Counted from the stretch's first letter, positions 34,401-43,477 are shown. The stretch: 64,000 nucleotides of DNA from JAOADN01 sp049323795 (GCA_049323795.1 JBMOOH010000001.1:150700-214699), one strand, 5' to 3'. The notes: generated from the sequence alone by a model not told the origin. Numbers and translations: made by a program.

Positions 34401-35303
34401 TCAGGTGGCGACCTGCCCCCGCACCCACTCGCGGAATGCCGCCACGGGCGGATGCTCCGCCCGGGCCTCGGGCCAGACGAGCCAGTAGGCGGCACCGCTG
34501 ACCGCCCCCGCCTCGCCGAGCGCCGCAAGCCGCCCCTCGGCCAGGATCGGCCCCACGACGAACTCCGGGAGCAGCGCCACGCCCAGCCCCGCGATCGCGG
34601 CCTGCGCCATCGTGGCGAACTGGTCGAAGACCATGCCGCGCGGCACCGTCGCCTCGACGCCCCTGGCCCGGAACCAGCCGCGCCAGGCGTTCGGGCGGGA
34701 CTCGATCTGGAGGAGCGGCGCGGCGAGCAGGCTGTCGGGCAGGCTGTCGGGCAGGCCGGGGCGCAGCGTCGCGGCCAGGGAAGCCGCCGCGACGGGGATC
34801 ACCCGCTCCTCCATCAGCCGCAGATGCCCCGCCCCCGGCCAGTCGGCGCGGCCGTAGTGGATCGCGGCATCGAAGCCCTCGGCGGCGAAGTCGAAGGGGC
34901 GGAGGCGGGTGGCGAGGTTCACCGTCACGCCGGGATGCGCGGCGAGGAAGGCGGGCAGGCGCGGGGCCAGCCAGTGCGTGCCGAAACCAGGCAGGATCGC
35001 GAGGTTCAGCGCCCCTGCCCCGCCCCCCGACAGAAGCGTCATCGTGGCCCGCGCGATCTGGTCGAGCGCCGGGCGCACCTCGGCCGCATAGGCGCGCGCG
35101 GCTTCGGTCGGGGTGAGCCGCCGGCGGTCGCGGCGGAAGAGCGCGACGCCGAGATGCTCCTCGAGCGACTGGATGAGCCGGCTGACCGTGCCCTGCGTCA
35201 GCGACAGGTGGCGCGCCGCCTCGGCCGCGCTGCCGGTGCGGCAGACGGCCTCGAAGGCGGCGAGGAGCGCGGTGGAAGGGAGGTATCGGCGGGGCGTGGA
35301 CAT
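34401..35303 (-). CDS. LysR-family regulator, probable activator of gcdH
   Basis: The 300-residue product has an N-terminal LysR helix-turn-helix (LLAAFEAVCRTGSAAEAARH, LSLTQGTVSRLIQSLEEHLG) and a periplasmic-binding-like effector domain of the GcvA type. It is divergent from gcdH with 117 bases between the starts, the usual arrangement for a LysR protein controlling its neighbour, so it probably responds to glutarate or a lysine/tryptophan breakdown product (inference). A 12-base tandem duplication (34727-34750) gives a repeated PDSL in the effector domain. Confidence 0.88.
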   Translation of the reverse strand: MSTPRRYLPSTALLAAFEAVCRTGSAAEAARHLSLTQGTVSRLIQSLEEHLGVALFRRDRRRLTPTEAARAYAAEVRPALDQIARATMTLLSGGGAGALNLAILPGFGTHWLAPRLPAFLAAHPGVTVNLATRLRPFDFAAEGFDAAIHYGRADWPGAGHLRLMEERVIPVAAASLAATLRPGLPDSLPDSLLAAPLLQIESRPNAWRGWFRARGVEATVPRGMVFDQFATMAQAAIAGLGVALLPEFVVGPILAEGRLAALGEAGAVSGAAYWLVWPEARAEHPPVAAFREWVRGQVAT

Positions 35304-35325
35304 ATGCACAACGTCAATGTTCGGC

Positions 35326-35337
35326 GCAGGATTCTGC
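35326..35337. promoter_or_regulatory. Possible LysR operator in gcdH promoter region
   Basis: GCAG-GATT-CTGC is a short inverted repeat between the divergent LysR and gcdH genes, 23 bases before the LysR ATG and 84 before gcdH. LysR sites are typically interrupted palindromes in such gaps, but the exact T-N11-A form is not clear here. Confidence 0.35.
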
Positions 35338-35420
35338 ACTTAACGGCCCGCGTCAACAGACATAGCATGCGCGGCGACAGACATGTCCCCCCCCACGTCC
35401 GCCCCCAAGGAGGCCCCGCG

Positions 35421-36641
35421 ATGACCGAGATGCCGAAACCGAAAGCCAAGGACGCCCCCGATCTCGGCCGCTTCGACTGGGAGGACCCGTTCCGCCTGGA
35501 GGACCAGCTGACCGAGGATGAGCGGATGATGCGCGACGCCGCCCGCGCCTATGCGCAGGAAAAGCTGATGCCGCGCGTCACCGCCGCCTACCGCGAGGAA
35601 AAGACCGACCCCTCGATCTTCGCCGAGATGGGCGAGATGGGCCTTCTGGGCCTCACCATCCCCGAAACCTACGGCGGGCTCGGGGCATCCTACGTCGCCT
35701 ATGGCCTCGTCGCGCGCGAGGTCGAGCGGGTCGATTCCGGCTACCGCAGCATGATGAGCGTGCAGTCCTCGCTCGTTATGTATCCGATCCATGCATATGG
35801 CAGCGAGGAGCAGCGGCGGAAGTTCCTGCCGGGCCTCGCCTCGGGCAGGCTGATCGGCTGCTTCGGGCTGACGGAACCCGATGCCGGATCGGACCCGGCC
35901 GGGATGAAGACCGTCGCGCGGAAGACCGCATCGGGCTATGTGCTGAACGGCGCGAAGATGTGGATCTCGAACGCGCCGATCGCCGATGTCTTCGTCGTCT
36001 GGGCGAAGTCCGAGGCACATGGCGGCAAGATCCGGGGCTTCATGCTGGAGAAGGGCTTGCAGGGCCTCAGCGCCCCGAAGATCGGGGGCAAGCTCAGCCT
36101 CCGCGCGTCCGTCACGGGCGAGATCGTGATGAAGGACGTGGATGTGGGCGAGGACGCCCTTCTGCCGGGCGTCGAGGGGCTCAAGGGGCCGTTCGGCTGC
36201 CTCAACCGCGCGCGCTACGGCATTTCCTGGGGTGTGATGGGCGCCGCCGAGGCCTGCTTCCACGCCGCGCGGCAGTACGGCCTCGACCGCCGGCAGTTCG
36301 GGCGGCCGCTCGCCCAGACGCAGCTCTTCCAGAAGAAGCTCGCCGACATGATGACCGACATCGCGCTCGGCCTTCAGGGCGCGCTCCGCGTCGGCCGGCT
36401 GCTCGACGAGGCGAAGGCCGCGCCCGAGATGATCTCGATCGTCAAGCGCAACAACTGTGGACGTGCGCTCGACATCGCGCGCGCCGCCCGCGACATGCAT
36501 GGCGGCAACGGCATCCAGGAGGACTTCCACGTCATGCGCCACATGGTGAACCTCGAGACGGTGAACACCTACGAGGGCACGCATGACGTGCATGCGCTGA
36601 TCCTCGGCCGGGCCATCACGGGGCTGCAGGCGTTCTTCTGA
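35421..36641 (+). CDS. gcdH: Glutaryl-CoA dehydrogenase
   Basis: This FAD enzyme oxidatively decarboxylates glutaryl-CoA to crotonyl-CoA in lysine and tryptophan breakdown. The 406-residue product has the acyl-CoA dehydrogenase fold with GcdH features: SMMSVQSSLVMYPIHAYGSE, CFGLTEPDAGSDPAGM, KMWISNAPIADVFVVWAK, RYGISWGVMGAAEACFHAAR and the catalytic glutamate in NTYEGTHDVHALILGRAITG. AAGGAGG lies before the ATG. It ends three bases from the convergent envelope operon. Confidence 0.95.
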   Translation: MTEMPKPKAKDAPDLGRFDWEDPFRLEDQLTEDERMMRDAARAYAQEKLMPRVTAAYREEKTDPSIFAEMGEMGLLGLTIPETYGGLGASYVAYGLVAREVERVDSGYRSMMSVQSSLVMYPIHAYGSEEQRRKFLPGLASGRLIGCFGLTEPDAGSDPAGMKTVARKTASGYVLNGAKMWISNAPIADVFVVWAKSEAHGGKIRGFMLEKGLQGLSAPKIGGKLSLRASVTGEIVMKDVDVGEDALLPGVEGLKGPFGCLNRARYGISWGVMGAAEACFHAARQYGLDRRQFGRPLAQTQLFQKKLADMMTDIALGLQGALRVGRLLDEAKAAPEMISIVKRNNCGRALDIARAARDMHGGNGIQEDFHVMRHMVNLETVNTYEGTHDVHALILGRAITGLQAFF

Positions 36642-36644
36642 CAC

Positions 36645-37097
36645 TCAGCCGAGGCGGGCCACATCCTCGGCGTCAAGGATGACGGCGATGCCCCAGAAGG
36701 CCGCGATCTCGGCCTCGGCGAGCGCACGGGCGGCGGGATCGGCGGGCAGACGCTCGACGCGGAAGCCCCAGCGCTCGAAGCCGGTCCGGCCGATCGCCGA
36801 AAGGATCACGGGATCGACGCCCTTCTGAACCGCCATGGCGGCAAGATGAAGCGCAAGCCCGGCCGGATCCTGCAGGGGCCGGGTCAGACGGATGCCGATG
36901 CTGGCCGATCCGGCCTCGCGCGTGTGAAGAAGGCGGGCCGAGGGCCGCAGGATATCGTTCTCCCCGCCGCCGCTGCGCGCGGTCGATCCGGTCACATCGG
37001 CCTGTGCCTGCGGATGGCCGAACACCGGGCCGTCCAGATCGAGGGGGCGTTCCCCGGTGATCCGCGTCAGGATTTCCGCCCAGATCTCGCGCTTCAT
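36645..37097 (-). CDS. Hypothetical protein, last gene of envelope operon
   Basis: The 150-residue product shows no domain I recognise. Visible features are an N-terminal MKREIWAEILTRITGERPLD, a proline-poor mixed alpha/beta pattern, no signal peptide, no membrane segment and no cysteine. Its ATG overlaps the stop of the preceding glycosyltransferase gene (ATGA), so it is translated with it. A role as accessory to the glycosyltransferases is inferred only from this coupling. Confidence 0.7.
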   Translation of the reverse strand: MKREIWAEILTRITGERPLDLDGPVFGHPQAQADVTGSTARSGGGENDILRPSARLLHTREAGSASIGIRLTRPLQDPAGLALHLAAMAVQKGVDPVILSAIGRTGFERWGFRVERLPADPAARALAEAEIAAFWGIAVILDAEDVARLG

Positions 37098-39154
37098 GCG
37101 TCGGCCATCTCGGCGATGATGCGCGCGGCCTGCGCCGTTCCCGGGTCGGGCAGATCGGCCGCGGCCAGCGCAAGGCGGAGCGCGTCGCCCCGGCCGGCGA
37201 GCAGGTCCTGCACCGAGCGCGCCAGATCGAGAAGGTTCTCTGCGGCGACGCAGAGCGCCAGTCCGCGCCGCGCCGCCGCTTCGGCCCGCGCCGCCTGGTC
37301 GTCCATGTAGGGCGCCATCTGAGGGACGAAGATGGCCGGCACGCCGTTGTAGATCAGCTCGTGGAAGCTGTTGTACCCGGCGGCCGAGACCACGAAGTCC
37401 GCGGCGGCGGCCAGTTCGGCCGCCCGAGACGTTTCCACCACCCGGCTTGCGCGCCAGCCATAGAGCCGGGGGTCGATGGCAGAGCCCGGCCAGGCCAGCA
37501 TCAGGTGCAGGACATCCTCGCGCCGCTCGAACATCTGGCAGAGAAACAACTTCTGAACGGAGCGGTCGGCAGCGACACCGGCGCCGAGCATCGTCACCAC
37601 CAGCCTTTCAAAGTCACGCCCCTTGGTGCGGGCAATCTTGTCCCGAAGTCCTTGCCGGTCATCTGAACCAAGTGAAGACGGGCCGATGATCGGACCTACG
37701 GTCGAGACATGATCGCCCCAGGACAGTGGGCGGTTGATCTCCGGAAAGGCTTCACCCGGAACGATCACGCGGTCGAAGTTCTTTTCTCTCGACAGGTGAT
37801 ACAGGTTGGCCTGCCGAGGTTGCCAAAGACCACGGCGGACCCAGATGCCCCTTGCGCCAGTTTCGGCGAGGGATCGCATGACCGAGTCGTAGACGAAGCC
37901 GCCGTCGAATACGAGAAGGTCGCCGGGTATCAGATGGCGTCTGAGGCGAAGGTAATTGACGACCTCGGACGGGTTGTCGGGCCCGTGCTCGGTGCTCCGC
38001 GACAAAAGATCGAGTACCGGCCGGCCGCTCGAGGACAGGAGGTCCGAGCAGCTTCCGTAGGCGAAGAACCGCACCGGAAGTCTCGCCGGCAGCGCCCCGG
38101 CCAGGCGAAGCGCCCGCCGGGCGTGGCCGAGACCTATGCCGTTCGTGGGAAGGAAATGCACTTCGGGGGGTCGGGATTTCCGCAGGCCCGGACCCAGCGG
38201 ACCGGGATCGAGGCAGAGTGCCCGCTCGAGCCTCTGCAGGTCGAGGTTGGCCAGCCAGAGACTGTCCCGGACGCGCTGCCGGATCCGGTCGAGGTTCGGC
38301 AGGACCGTCGATGCCAGATAGGGGCCGAGCGCGGCAAGCGCCGGCATCCCGCGGAGCGCCGGAACGCCGGCCCTGGCCAGGTCCACCCCTGGCGTCAGGT
38401 CGAGCGGGACAGCCCCGTTCGCCACGGCCGTCACGCCGATCGCGGCGCCGCGGAGCGGAAGGGGGTCCCCGCCCGCACAGGCAAAGAGGTCCGGCCATCT
38501 GCCGAACGTGCCGGGCGAAAGCTCCGATGCGCGGTAGCAGGCAAGGCCCAGGCCGGACAGAAGGTCCGCCTGCGGGACCGCGTCGGCGGGCACGACGACA
38601 CGAAGCGCGATATCCGGCCTGTGGGAGAGCGCGAGAAGCGCGCCGCGCTCGGCAGGATCGTCGGCCATCGCCGGGGGGAGCCAGAGCAGGAGGCGCACAG
38701 GTCCCCCGCGCACGGAGGCGGGCCGGATCCGGGCCATGAGAGGCGCCGCGGAGGCGCAGGGCCAGGGGCTCGGCTGAAGTCCGCAGAGATCTGCGACTGC
38801 CGGTTCCCGCCCGAGCGCATGGGCAAGCAGCGCCGTCGCCGCAAGCCGGTCCTGAAGGCGCGCGAAGCGGCCGACCGCGGCCGCCTGCGGGATCCGTGCC
38901 GCCATCCCGCGCAGCACGGCGAGGCGGGACGCCTCGATCCGCTCTGTGCCGATCATGACGAGACGCGCCGGGGCCAGGTGCGCGACATCCGCAAGGAACG
39001 GCGCGGCTTCATAGCGCAGGAATCCCGGGATCCCGGCCGGAATCGTCCTGTCATCGATCACGGGCCGGTACCCGGCATCCGCGAGCGCCGCGGCGAAGAC
39101 GAGCTTCGATTCGAACGCCTCCGCGTCGTCTCCGCCAGCCTCGACGAGGATCAT
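37094..39154 (-). CDS. Large GT-B glycosyltransferase, MurG-like C-terminal half
   Basis: The 686-residue cytosolic product appears to contain two units. The C-terminal half (about 330-686) looks like a GT-B enzyme of the MurG/GT28 kind: FLPTNGIGLGHARRALRLAG at its start, VVTMLGAGVAADRSVQKLFL, and an acceptor/donor region DFVVSAAGYNSFHELIYNG with VPAIFVPQMAPYMDDQAARA. The N-terminal half (1-320) is an alpha/beta region with EAGGDDAEAFESKLVFAAAL, probably a degenerate second glycosyltransferase domain. ATG overlaps the preceding GT4 gene, and the stop overlaps the following gene. The sugar and acceptor are unknown. Confidence 0.8.
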   Translation of the reverse strand: MILVEAGGDDAEAFESKLVFAAALADAGYRPVIDDRTIPAGIPGFLRYEAAPFLADVAHLAPARLVMIGTERIEASRLAVLRGMAARIPQAAAVGRFARLQDRLAATALLAHALGREPAVADLCGLQPSPWPCASAAPLMARIRPASVRGGPVRLLLWLPPAMADDPAERGALLALSHRPDIALRVVVPADAVPQADLLSGLGLACYRASELSPGTFGRWPDLFACAGGDPLPLRGAAIGVTAVANGAVPLDLTPGVDLARAGVPALRGMPALAALGPYLASTVLPNLDRIRQRVRDSLWLANLDLQRLERALCLDPGPLGPGLRKSRPPEVHFLPTNGIGLGHARRALRLAGALPARLPVRFFAYGSCSDLLSSSGRPVLDLLSRSTEHGPDNPSEVVNYLRLRRHLIPGDLLVFDGGFVYDSVMRSLAETGARGIWVRRGLWQPRQANLYHLSREKNFDRVIVPGEAFPEINRPLSWGDHVSTVGPIIGPSSLGSDDRQGLRDKIARTKGRDFERLVVTMLGAGVAADRSVQKLFLCQMFERREDVLHLMLAWPGSAIDPRLYGWRASRVVETSRAAELAAAADFVVSAAGYNSFHELIYNGVPAIFVPQMAPYMDDQAARAEAAARRGLALCVAAENLLDLARSVQDLLAGRGDALRLALAAADLPDPGTAQAARIIAEMADA

Positions 39155-40203
39155 CGTGGCGCACCCGCGGTCAGCACGGCAGATACGCGCCGGAGGAAGG
39201 CATCCTCCCCGTAGGTGTCCATCAATACGGCCTGGGCACGACGCACCTGTGCCCCGTAGCGCGGCGGCTCCGAGAGAAATCCGGCAATCACCCGATCGAC
39301 CTCTGCAGGAGGCGCGACGACGACGGCCTCACCGAACACCGGCCGCGCCTCGGGTCCGGCGATGACGACCTTCCCCGCGCAAACGGCCTCGGCAATCACT
39401 CTCCCGAAGCTTTCGGTCCAGGTCGGAGCGGTATGATACACCATGAAATCGATCATCCCGAAGAACTCGTCCACCGGCAAGGCACCAAACGGGAGCAGCC
39501 GCCAGTGCCGCCGCGACCGTTCCTCCGGCCCGAGAAGGTCCGCCCCCATGATGAGGTTGGCCTCGGCATGGGGCGGAAAGTCGAGATCCATGTCGGCGAG
39601 GGAGGGGAACTTTTCCAGGCCCTCGCGCGACAGCCGGCCGCGGCGGTCGCGCGGCGCGTCCGTCGGTTCGAGGAACGGACCCGCGACCACGTTCGTCCAG
39701 TCATCCGGCAGGAGCCGCCAGCGTCCGGCCATGCGCCCGCGCTCCAGCCACCCGGCGACGCCCGCCCGGTTGTGCGGCGAAACCGGAGCGAGCAGCCGCG
39801 ACGTGGCCACCGAGGCGCGGTCTATCAGATCGAGGACATGGCCGAGGTCGAAACCGGCCTCGCCCGCGGGGCGGAGAAAGTTCTCGTGGGTCACGACGAC
39901 GACCGTGCGCGCAACGATCCGGAGCGGGAGCTGCGGACAGGTGCAGAGGAACACCGGGTTCTGGATCACGACCAGGTCGGCGGCGATGACCGGGGCATCC
40001 CAGTCCAGTGCCAGCCCCATCTCGGCCAGCCCGTTCTCCATCGGCCCATGCGGGCGCCCCTCAAGCAAGCCGCCGCTCAGGGCGTTGACCGACACCCTCG
40101 CATGCCGGGCCGTCACGGCAATCTCTGCCATGAAGGAGGACGCCGTGCCGCCCCGGAACCGCGGCTCGACCAGATAGGAAAGGCTCGGCTGCGCGCGGCT
40201 CAA
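39151..40203 (-). CDS. GT4-type glycosyltransferase
   Basis: The 350-residue product has the retaining GT-B signature E-x7-E in TESFGRVIAEAVCAGKVVIA, followed by GPEARPVFGEAVVVAPP. Its N-terminal domain has YLVEPRFRGGTASSFMAEIA, a typical glycine-rich acceptor loop, then VVVVTHENFLRP. No signal peptide or membrane segment is present. It lies ten bases after the small secreted-protein gene and overlaps the next glycosyltransferase by four bases. Confidence 0.83.
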   Translation of the reverse strand: MSRAQPSLSYLVEPRFRGGTASSFMAEIAVTARHARVSVNALSGGLLEGRPHGPMENGLAEMGLALDWDAPVIAADLVVIQNPVFLCTCPQLPLRIVARTVVVVTHENFLRPAGEAGFDLGHVLDLIDRASVATSRLLAPVSPHNRAGVAGWLERGRMAGRWRLLPDDWTNVVAGPFLEPTDAPRDRRGRLSREGLEKFPSLADMDLDFPPHAEANLIMGADLLGPEERSRRHWRLLPFGALPVDEFFGMIDFMVYHTAPTWTESFGRVIAEAVCAGKVVIAGPEARPVFGEAVVVAPPAEVDRVIAGFLSEPPRYGAQVRRAQAVLMDTYGEDAFLRRVSAVLTAGAPR

Positions 40204-40213
40204 GACACCCCCG

Positions 40214-40513
40214 TCAGTAGGGCGAGCCGCCGCGCTCGGTCACGAAAGGCCGCGCGGCGAATTCGCCCATCGTGCCGAGGTTCATCGCCGACATGAAGGC
40301 CCGAAGCTCGCTCGACAGCGGATCGTCGCCCTGTGTCAGGGCGGGATTGGCGACGAGATAGGTCCAGAGCGCACCCCAGTCGCGGTTGGACAGCATCTGG
40401 TCGATCGCGATGAGCTGCTCGAGGGACGCCGCAGCCGCCCGTGCCGCCGGAACCACGATCAGCAGCGCCGCGACAAGCGCGACGAGGCGGGCTGTATTTG
40501 CGTTCTGTCCCAT
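40214..40513 (-). CDS. Small secreted protein
   Basis: The 99-residue product has a clear signal peptide (RLVALVAALLIVVPAARAAA) and a short mature part: LEQLIAIDQMLSNRDWGALW, YLVANPALTQGDDPLSSELR, AFMSAMNLGTMGEFAARPF. No cysteine, no lipobox and no known domain. It is embedded in the glycosyltransferase operon, so it may be an exported accessory or carrier of the product. Confidence 0.78.
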   Translation of the reverse strand: MGQNANTARLVALVAALLIVVPAARAAAASLEQLIAIDQMLSNRDWGALWTYLVANPALTQGDDPLSSELRAFMSAMNLGTMGEFAARPFVTERGGSPY

Positions 40514-40562
40514 GCCTCACTTCCGAACCGACGACACGGAGTCCCGTGCGCGGCCATCCCCC

Positions 40563-42482
40563 TCAGTTTCCGACCGCCTTCAGCTTCGCGATGATCCGGG
40601 CCTCGAGCGCGCGTGCTAGATCGGTCTCGGCCGGCGCCCGCGCAGGGCCGGCCCCGGCCGGCGCCCTGGCCTTCTTGCGGACCGCTGCCGCGCCGACCCG
40701 AGCCTCGGCAACCCCGGGCGAGGCAAGCCAGACCTCGATGCGGCCGGGCTGCTTCCTGCCCGCCGAGCGCGAAAAGTCCCGTGCTTCGCCCCCGACCGAC
40801 CGGGCGGCGGCTTCGGCGGCGCTCCGGTCGGCTTCGAAGTAGAAGCGGACATGGGTGCGGCGGATCAGAAACTCCACCGCGCGCGGATCGCCAGGATCGA
40901 AGCCCTCCGCGGCAAGCCGCTCGGATGCCGCCGCGACCTCGGCCCTGCCCGCGCCTTCCGGAACCATCAGCGAGAGCGATACGCCCGGAAAGGCGGGCGA
41001 GGCCTTTCCGGCCGGAGGGGCGGCGGGAGGGGCGGCGGGAGGGGCGGCCGGCGTCCGGGCCGCGTCGAGCCCGGGTTCGGCGATGGCCGGGTCGGGCTGC
41101 GGGAAGGCCGCGTACAACGGCGGCACCGGCACGGACGCGTCAAGAGACGGCGCGTCTGCCGCAGCCGGATCATCGGCGGGCGGAACGATGCCCTCGGGAA
41201 ACGACAGCACGGGCGGAAGCGGCGGCAGGTCGGCCCGCGCCAGAGAGAAGCCGTCGCGCCCGGCCGCCGCGGCCGGGTCCGGCGGTGCTGCCAGGGCGCG
41301 CATGGCGGCTCTGCGGCCGGGTCCCGTGTCTGCCGCAGGAAGCGCGGTCGAGGACGGCCCGACGGCCACACCGGCGGGCAGGCCGACCGACTGCTGGACG
41401 ACGGGAGACGACTGCCCGGGGGACGCGGGGCCGGGGAACGCGGGGTCGGGGAACGCGGGGTCGGGGAACGCGGGCACCGCCATCCCGGCGTCGGTGCCCG
41501 AAGCCGCCGGGGCCGGGATGGCCGCGGGCGGAGAGCCGCTGGCCGTGAGGTCGGCGGTGGCGGGGACCGTCGCGGCGGCCGATCCCCACGCGCTGTCCGC
41601 AGCGGGCGCCACGCCCAGGGTGGACGGCGCGGCGCCGCTGTCGGCAGCGGGACCGGGCCCGGCATCCGCGCCGGTTGCAGACCCGGCGACGGGCGCGGCC
41701 GGCGTCAGACCGCCCGCCGCGAGCACGGCCGGCGGGACAGGTGCGAGGGCCTGACGGATCATCGACCCGGCCGCCGTCAGCCCGACCCCGATCCCGAGGC
41801 CGATCGCGAAACCGAGCGCGATCGCGCCGGGCGTCACCGCCTTCTGCCGCCTGTAGGGTACCGGCAGAAGCGAACCGGCGCTGCCGTCACGGATGGCGCG
41901 GGCAAGGCTGGCATCGAGCGGAACCGGGTCCACCAGGCGGTGCTGCCTGCCGCCCGCCACTTCTGCCCTGGCGCGCACCGTCGGACCGGGCGCGGCCGGG
42001 GTGCCGGGCGACGGCTCATGCCGCGCCGCCGGGGGAGTCGCGGAGGCGGATGCCGGGGACTTGGCCGGGATCTGCGCGACCACCTGCTCGACGGACCCGC
42101 GCGCCGCCGCCGCCGGGATCGCGGGCGCGGCCTCGGCGAGCTTTCGTGCGATCGCCTCCTGCCGTTCGGGGGGCAGCCTCGAGATCATGGACCCGATGCG
42201 CGACCTGTCGGGGTCCGCCGCGCCGGGCAGGCGATCCGTGCCTCCCGCAGGCTCTCCCGATCCAGGCCCTCCCGATCCAGGCCCTCCCGGCCCTTCCCAT
42301 GGCCGGGGCCCGCGCTTTTCGAAGAAGGGATCGGCCGGCCGGCCGGACGCCGCGAGGATCCGGTTGCGCCTTGCCCGCGCCTCGGCAAGCCGCTCTTCCC
42401 AGGGACGCGACCTCGCAAGCGGCTCCGGAGCCTCGGATCCCGGTCCGGCCGGGGCCCCTGGCGAATTCTTCGCAGCGTCCAT
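40563..42482 (-). CDS. Bitopic membrane protein with LytR_C-like outer domain
   Basis: The 639-residue product heads the envelope operon. It has a cytosolic N-terminus of about 230 residues rich in Pro/Ala/Gly, one membrane segment (GAIALGFAIGLGIGVGLTAA), a long low-complexity Pro/Ala periplasmic stretch and a folded C-terminal domain of about 110 residues. That domain (VSLSLMVPEGAGRAEVAAAS, FLIRRTHVRFYFEADRSAAE, PGRIEVWLA) resembles LytR_C domains, which are found next to wall- and capsule-attachment enzymes. A 15-base tandem repeat gives FPDPA repeats. The first ATG that leaves a sensible N-terminus is 42482. Confidence 0.72.
   Translation of the reverse strand: MDAAKNSPGAPAGPGSEAPEPLARSRPWEERLAEARARRNRILAASGRPADPFFEKRGPRPWEGPGGPGSGGPGSGEPAGGTDRLPGAADPDRSRIGSMISRLPPERQEAIARKLAEAAPAIPAAAARGSVEQVVAQIPAKSPASASATPPAARHEPSPGTPAAPGPTVRARAEVAGGRQHRLVDPVPLDASLARAIRDGSAGSLLPVPYRRQKAVTPGAIALGFAIGLGIGVGLTAAGSMIRQALAPVPPAVLAAGGLTPAAPVAGSATGADAGPGPAADSGAAPSTLGVAPAADSAWGSAAATVPATADLTASGSPPAAIPAPAASGTDAGMAVPAFPDPAFPDPAFPGPASPGQSSPVVQQSVGLPAGVAVGPSSTALPAADTGPGRRAAMRALAAPPDPAAAAGRDGFSLARADLPPLPPVLSFPEGIVPPADDPAAADAPSLDASVPVPPLYAAFPQPDPAIAEPGLDAARTPAAPPAAPPAAPPAGKASPAFPGVSLSLMVPEGAGRAEVAAASERLAAEGFDPGDPRAVEFLIRRTHVRFYFEADRSAAEAAARSVGGEARDFSRSAGRKQPGRIEVWLASPGVAEARVGAAAVRKKARAPAGAGPARAPAETDLARALEARIIAKLKAVGN
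41418..41475. repeat. 15-bp tandem repeat inside the bitopic protein gene
   Basis: Copies of GGGGAACGCGGGGTC (two full, one degenerate before, one partial after) follow head to tail. On the coding strand they give repeated FPDPA pentapeptides in the periplasmic low-complexity part. Confidence 0.9.
42254..42292. repeat. 15-bp tandem repeat near 5' end of the bitopic protein gene
   Basis: CTCCCGATCCAGGCC is repeated twice in full and once partly. On the coding strand it gives GGPGS-type repeats in the cytosolic N-terminus. The unit length keeps the frame. Confidence 0.9.
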
Positions 42483-42532
42483 TCCCCACCCCACCCGGCA
42501 GCGGACCGTTGACGATCCGGGCGGACGCAGTC

Positions 42533-42546
42533 GGTTCACGTGAACC
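42533..42546. promoter_or_regulatory. Perfect 14-bp palindrome upstream of envelope operon
   Basis: GGTTCACGTGAACC is fully self-complementary and lies about 50 bases before the ATG of the first operon gene, where a repressor or activator of the operon would bind. It sits in a 257-base gap (42483-42739) that holds no recognisable gene. The gap also has a direct repeat ACGGGCAGT near 42668 and 42693. Confidence 0.5.
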
Positions 42547-42739
42547 CGCCCACAGGGGAAAGCGGACGTACTGCACCAGCCGTCACCTACTTTACCGGCT
42601 CGGATCGGATGAGACAAACGGGAATGTGGCGAGCTTGTTCCCGAAAGCGCAAGTATTCGCCCGTGTGACGGGCAGTGTTGCACAGGCCGCAACGGGCAGT
42701 TCTCCGACCCTGCCTCGGCGCCCGGGGCCCGCCCTGTTG

Positions 42740-43477
42740 TCAGGCGCGCTCCCTCGCATCGAGCCAGGCGCGGATGATCGCTCGGTGGCGGGCGCCATCG
42801 TAGCTCGGGAAATGCCCGCCATGGACCACCCGGACCGGAAGATCGTGAAGGCGGACCATGCTGCGGTGATAGTCGGCGGGGTTCGCGTGGTAGGTGTCCT
42901 CGATGAGCGGGCCGTCATAGACGATGTCGCCCGAGAAGAGGATGCCGGTTGCGGATTCCCAGAGCGCGATGCCGCCGGGGGAATGGCCGGGGGTGTGGAT
43001 CACCTCGAAACGGCGGTCGCCGAGGTCGATCACGTCCCCGTCCCAGAGAAGCCGCGTCGCGGGGGCGGATTTCACCTGATAGCTGGCCGATGTGAAGGGC
43101 GCGGGCGGGAGCGCGGTGAAGATGTCGTCGGTCACATAGGGGTCGGCGAGGACGAGCCGCCGCTCGGGGGTCCGCATCAGCTCGGCCTCGCCCCCGTGGC
43201 AGAGGCGGCAGTCGAATTCGTGGTGGCAGCCGATGTGGTCGAAGTGGGTGTGCGAGGCGACCGCATCGAGCGGGCGTCCGGTGACGAGCGGCACCCAGTC
43301 GCGCAGGGGGACGACCCCCATGCCCGAATCCACCAGCATGTCGCGGTCGCGGCCCCGGACGTGCCAGACGTTGCAGCGGTAGAACTCGCGGATATGGGGT
43401 TCGTCGATCCGGGTCACGCCGTCGCCCATCGGGCGGATACGCCACCAGTCGGCGGGGTTGACGCGGGACAGGGTCAA
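42740..43477 (-). CDS. Metallo-beta-lactamase-fold hydrolase
   Basis: The 245-residue product is a binuclear-metal hydrolase of the glyoxalase II/lactonase fold. All ligands are present: H76, H78, D80 and H81 in ASHTHFDHIG, H165 in HTPGHSPGG, D184 in FSGDIVY and H222 in VHGGH. No signal peptide. The substrate is unknown. It is the last gene of an ABC-importer operon and overlaps the ATPase gene, so it probably acts on the imported compound. Start is TTG at 43477 overlapping the ATPase stop; ATG 43429 is an alternative. Confidence 0.88.
   Translation of the reverse strand: MTLSRVNPADWWRIRPMGDGVTRIDEPHIREFYRCNVWHVRGRDRDMLVDSGMGVVPLRDWVPLVTGRPLDAVASHTHFDHIGCHHEFDCRLCHGGEAELMRTPERRLVLADPYVTDDIFTALPPAPFTSASYQVKSAPATRLLWDGDVIDLGDRRFEVIHTPGHSPGGIALWESATGILFSGDIVYDGPLIEDTYHANPADYHRSMVRLHDLPVRVVHGGHFPSYDGARHRAIIRAWLDARERA

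Noticed and set aside
40851..42512. 553-codon open frame opposite the bitopic membrane protein gene
   Set aside because: Low-complexity Arg/Gly translation produced by the Pro/Ala-rich coding strand; no start signal or domain.
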